Below are positions 61,835 through 64,000 of a stretch of 64,000 nucleotides of DNA, in pieces (position 1 is the first letter of the stretch; each line of letters opens with the position of its first letter). The stretch spans positions 496,001-560,000 of the forward strand of contig NZ_OY782038.1 in assembly GCF_963677575.1 (NCBI RefSeq), read 5' to 3'. The stretch comes from an uncultured Draconibacterium sp. (lineage in GTDB: Bacteria > Bacteroidota > Bacteroidia > Bacteroidales > Prolixibacteraceae). Under the pieces are notes generated by a model. That model was not told where the DNA came from, did not search any database, and saw only the letters and a list, made by a program, of their open reading frames with translations. The translations under genes were made by a program, and so were the position numbers.

Positions 61835-62521
61835 ATGGAAAATAGTATACATTTAAACGGGATAGTGATCAAACACGAGAAGCTCGTTCAAATATCGTTA
61901 AGCACACCAAACAACGTTTATATCGCTGAGGCTTCCAGTCCGTATGCTGATTATTACGGGCACTCACCACGAATGGCCACCCCAAATTCAATCTTTCTTT
62001 TCACCAAAAAATTCTATTTTCTGGAACAATTGATGTGCTACTCATCGAGCATTGAAAAGTGCCTGTTTGAACGTATAAATATTGCCAGTGCAATTGTTGA
62101 ATCGGACGATAAGCAATTCCCGGCCATTCGTATAAAAGATTTTCCTGATTACAGCCAGTTGGTGAAATTACAAAAGTGCTTAGGCGAAAAAAATGTACAT
62201 CTCGTTGAAAAACTTCACCTGGAGGAAGAGGTTAAAACGATTGTGAGCAAAGTTTTTGTTTTGAAGGAATTGGAGCCTGATTTTTATATCGACGAGGTAG
62301 AAGAGCATAAAGGCTATTTTATTGTTGACCGACATCTTGATTCGGAAGAGTTTGAACGTGCAATTACACAAATCAGGTATAACGGTGTTTGTAAGCTTTT
62401 TGATGCCGAACAAGGCGTGCTGTTTAGCAATGGTAAACTAATCCATATCGTACGTATTTTTTCGGAAGCTTTGGATCTGGATATGCTTAAATGTTTACGA
62501 AAAGAATTTGTGAAGCTGTAG
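61835..62521 (+). CDS. Protein of unknown function
   Basis: The 228-residue protein has no signal peptide, membrane helix or recognisable motif. It begins MENSIHLNGIVIKHEKLVQISLSTPNNVYIAE, has a central LVKLQKCLGEKNVHLVEKLHLEEEVKTIVSKVFVLKEL helix region and a beta-rich C-terminal half with YFIVDRHLDSEEFERAITQIRY and ending RKEFVKL. The even mix of strands and helices suggests a soluble cytoplasmic fold. It is a single gene with its own terminator. No neighbour hints at a role. Confidence 0.72.
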   Translation: MENSIHLNGIVIKHEKLVQISLSTPNNVYIAEASSPYADYYGHSPRMATPNSIFLFTKKFYFLEQLMCYSSSIEKCLFERINIASAIVESDDKQFPAIRIKDFPDYSQLVKLQKCLGEKNVHLVEKLHLEEEVKTIVSKVFVLKELEPDFYIDEVEEHKGYFIVDRHLDSEEFERAITQIRYNGVCKLFDAEQGVLFSNGKLIHIVRIFSEALDLDMLKCLRKEFVKL

Positions 62522-62535
62522 ATACAACGAGTTAT

Positions 62536-62571
62536 AAAAAAGCCCGGTAATTAATTACCGGGCTTTTTTTT
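62536..62571. terminator. Strong bidirectional terminator
   Basis: A perfect hairpin (GCCCGGTAATTA / ATTACCGGGC core at about 62541-62564) is flanked by A and T runs. It lies between the unknown protein gene and the convergent repeat protein gene. Confidence 0.93.
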
Positions 62572-62572
62572 A

Positions 62573-64000
62573 TTACAGAGATTCTATTTCCTGTAGTTTT
62601 GCCTTAACCTCCGCGTCATCCGATCTTAATTCCAATGCCTTTCTGTAGTAGAAACGGGCCACATTATAATTCCCCGCTTCAAAAGCACTATTGGCAGTTG
62701 TTTTAAAGTTTTCAAACTGCTGCTGGCTCTGACCGGCAACACGTTCGGCCACTCGCCGCTCGATTTCGCGTAACTGCTCTCTTGGATAGGCTTCAGTATC
62801 TTTCTGCGAAAGAGCCTGATTGTACCAACCTCTGGCCACTGCCAATTCATTATTTCTGAAATTTTCGTCTGCCAGATCTATAAAACGTTGATATTCGCGG
62901 TCGCGTTCGCTAAGCATCCTATCACCCAGTATTCGGTTAATTTCGGCAATACGCTGTGGCGGATAAGTCTCTTCCGGTTTCAGATCCTGTGCCTTATAAT
63001 ACCAAGCTCTCGACACATTGTACTGCTCAATATCAAACGAGCCATCGGCCTTTTTAATGATCTCATCGTAAAGTGCATTTAAACCCGATTCTTCCAAAAT
63101 CCGCTGTTCATCCAGCTCCTCTTCGAGTTGTGCAATTTGCTCTTTTCTTCTTGCCATATCCTCGGCATTAGCTTGTTCCTGAGCCAATCGCTGGCGTTCG
63201 TTTTCACGAATTTCGTCAATTTTCCGAATCTGTTCTTTCGGATATTCTTCATCAGGTTTTACGCCCAACGCAATCTCGTATTGCAGGCGGGCATCGTCAT
63301 ACGATTGTGTCCTGAAATGACCGTCGGCCACAACAATTACACTTCTGTATTTTTCATCGATAGCTTGCTGCTCAAGAATTCCATCAATTTCTGCGATCTT
63401 CTCTTTCGGATAGATTTCGTCCGGTTTTAATGCCAACGCTTCGGTGTAGTTCTCTTTCGAAGACGTGTAACTGTTTGCCGAGAAGAAACGGTCAGCCTGC
63501 ATAATCAAACTCGAATATTTCCGATCTAACTCTTCCTGCGCGGCCTGTGCAGCTGCCAGTTCTCTTAGAATCTGGTCAATTTCATCAATACGTTGCTGCG
63601 GATATGTTTCTTCCGGTTTAATATCCAATGCTGTCCGGTATTCATTGCGTGAGTTTTCATAATTCTCTGCTGTAAACAATTCGTCGGCTTTTACAATGGC
63701 GTCGTTGTAGTTTTTATCTTTTTCGGCTTGAATAGCAGCTAAACGAGCTGCTTCAGCTTCGGCTTCTTCACGAGCCAAACGTTCTCTTGTGGTTACAATC
63801 GAATCGATTTTTGCCAGCTGTTCATCCGGATAAGTTTCGTCTACCTTTGCTTGTTTTGCTGTATTGTAAGCTGCAATTGCTGCATCCCAACCTTCGCGGC
63901 GGAATTCTCGGTCGCCTTCATCAACGGCATCTTCGTAGGCTTTTTGCGCGGCTGAAAGTTGTGCCAGCAAGTTTCCGATCTCGTCAATACGTTGTTGCGG
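62573..64000 (-). CDS. Large TPR/coiled-coil repeat protein, N-terminus beyond the window
   Basis: The frame is open to the right edge, so residues before P-Q-Q-R-I-D-E-I are missing. The visible 475 residues contain about seven repeats of a ~65-75 residue unit: a TPR-like pair (for example FTAENYENSRNEYRTALDIKPEETYP) that ends in the motif YPxxxIxEIDxIL, alternating with charged, coiled-coil stretches rich in E, R, Q and A. The last repeats match TPR (ARFYYRKALELRSDDAEVKAKLQEI). Several Bacteroidota surface or motility-linked proteins carry such repeats. No signal peptide can be judged because the start is missing. Confidence 0.9.
   Translation of the reverse strand, partial: PQQRIDEIGNLLAQLSAAQKAYEDAVDEGDREFRREGWDAAIAAYNTAKQAKVDETYPDEQLAKIDSIVTTRERLAREEAEAEAARLAAIQAEKDKNYNDAIVKADELFTAENYENSRNEYRTALDIKPEETYPQQRIDEIDQILRELAAAQAAQEELDRKYSSLIMQADRFFSANSYTSSKENYTEALALKPDEIYPKEKIAEIDGILEQQAIDEKYRSVIVVADGHFRTQSYDDARLQYEIALGVKPDEEYPKEQIRKIDEIRENERQRLAQEQANAEDMARRKEQIAQLEEELDEQRILEESGLNALYDEIIKKADGSFDIEQYNVSRAWYYKAQDLKPEETYPPQRIAEINRILGDRMLSERDREYQRFIDLADENFRNNELAVARGWYNQALSQKDTEAYPREQLREIERRVAERVAGQSQQQFENFKTTANSAFEAGNYNVARFYYRKALELRSDDAEVKAKLQEIESL

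Noticed and set aside
1..64000. tRNA, rRNA, tmRNA or RNase P RNA genes
   Set aside because: No conserved T-loop (GTTCGA in a non-coding hairpin context), rRNA or tmRNA end motifs were found; GTTCGA occurrences fall inside coding repeats.

Overview
The window reads as chromosomal DNA of a marine or anaerobic-leaning member of the Bacteroidota, probably in the Marinilabiliales/Prolixibacteraceae neighbourhood. The evidence is a type IX secretion C-terminal sorting domain, a TonB receptor with an N-terminal carboxypeptidase-like domain, the rpmB-rpmG-DUF4295-ftsY block, TAnnTTTG-type -7 promoter elements, few Shine-Dalgarno sites and an AT-rich base composition. The placement is an inference from gene content. 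No rRNA, tRNA or CRISPR array was seen.

Layout. 1-7.1 kb: the end of a surface polysaccharide (capsule/O-antigen type) locus on the + strand: a WecG/TagA glycosyltransferase (cut by the window), a Wzi-like outer membrane protein, a sugar epimerase, a WecA/WbpL-type initiating transferase, a WbpM/CapD-type 4,6-dehydratase and gmd, closed by a strong bidirectional terminator. 7.1-13.2 kb (-): a 1905-residue secreted modular protein (beta-helix, cadherin-like, LamG, six half-repeats, sorting domain) followed 4 bases later by an orphan IS3 OrfA-like HTH gene. 13.9-15.5 kb: a small CxxC protein and two tandem paralogous secreted proteins of unknown family. 15.8-22 kb: nitroreductase, aminotransferase, a SIS-domain plus fructosamine-kinase pair, a hybrid sensor kinase with a periplasmic solute-binding domain, and a DksA/TraR-type zinc protein. 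22-23.7 kb (-): ftsY, DUF4295, rpmG, rpmB. 24-28.5 kb (-): two TPR proteins, a RelA/SpoT enzyme with a broken hydrolase motif, and ferritin.

28.6-35.1 kb (-) is a complete curli-type locus: a LuxR-type regulator with a degenerate receiver domain (CsgD-like), CsgA-like and CsgB-like curlins, CsgE, CsgF, a CsgG fused to an extra beta-barrel, and a lipoprotein. 35.4-41.5 kb (+) is a propionate/succinate module: CoA-transferase, methylmalonyl-CoA epimerase and a four-subunit Na+-pumping methylmalonyl-CoA decarboxylase whose beta subunit carries an unusual exported N-terminal domain. 41.6-46.2 kb holds assorted enzymes, including a short-chain dehydrogenase broken by one missing base. 46.7-52.7 kb: TonB receptor plus TPR protein, rimO, a DUF2975/XRE pair, a palindromic repeat and a creatininase-like protein.

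52.8-59.5 kb (+) is a tight five-gene cluster (two GT-B glycosyltransferases, a HAD phosphatase, a GT81 glucosyl-3-phosphoglycerate-synthase-like enzyme, a GH13_18 phosphorylase). It looks like a self-contained pathway that makes and phosphorolytically recycles a glucosylglycerate-type glycoside, and it is the best candidate in the window for an undescribed system. The window ends with an M28 peptidase, an unknown protein and a cut TPR/coiled-coil repeat protein.
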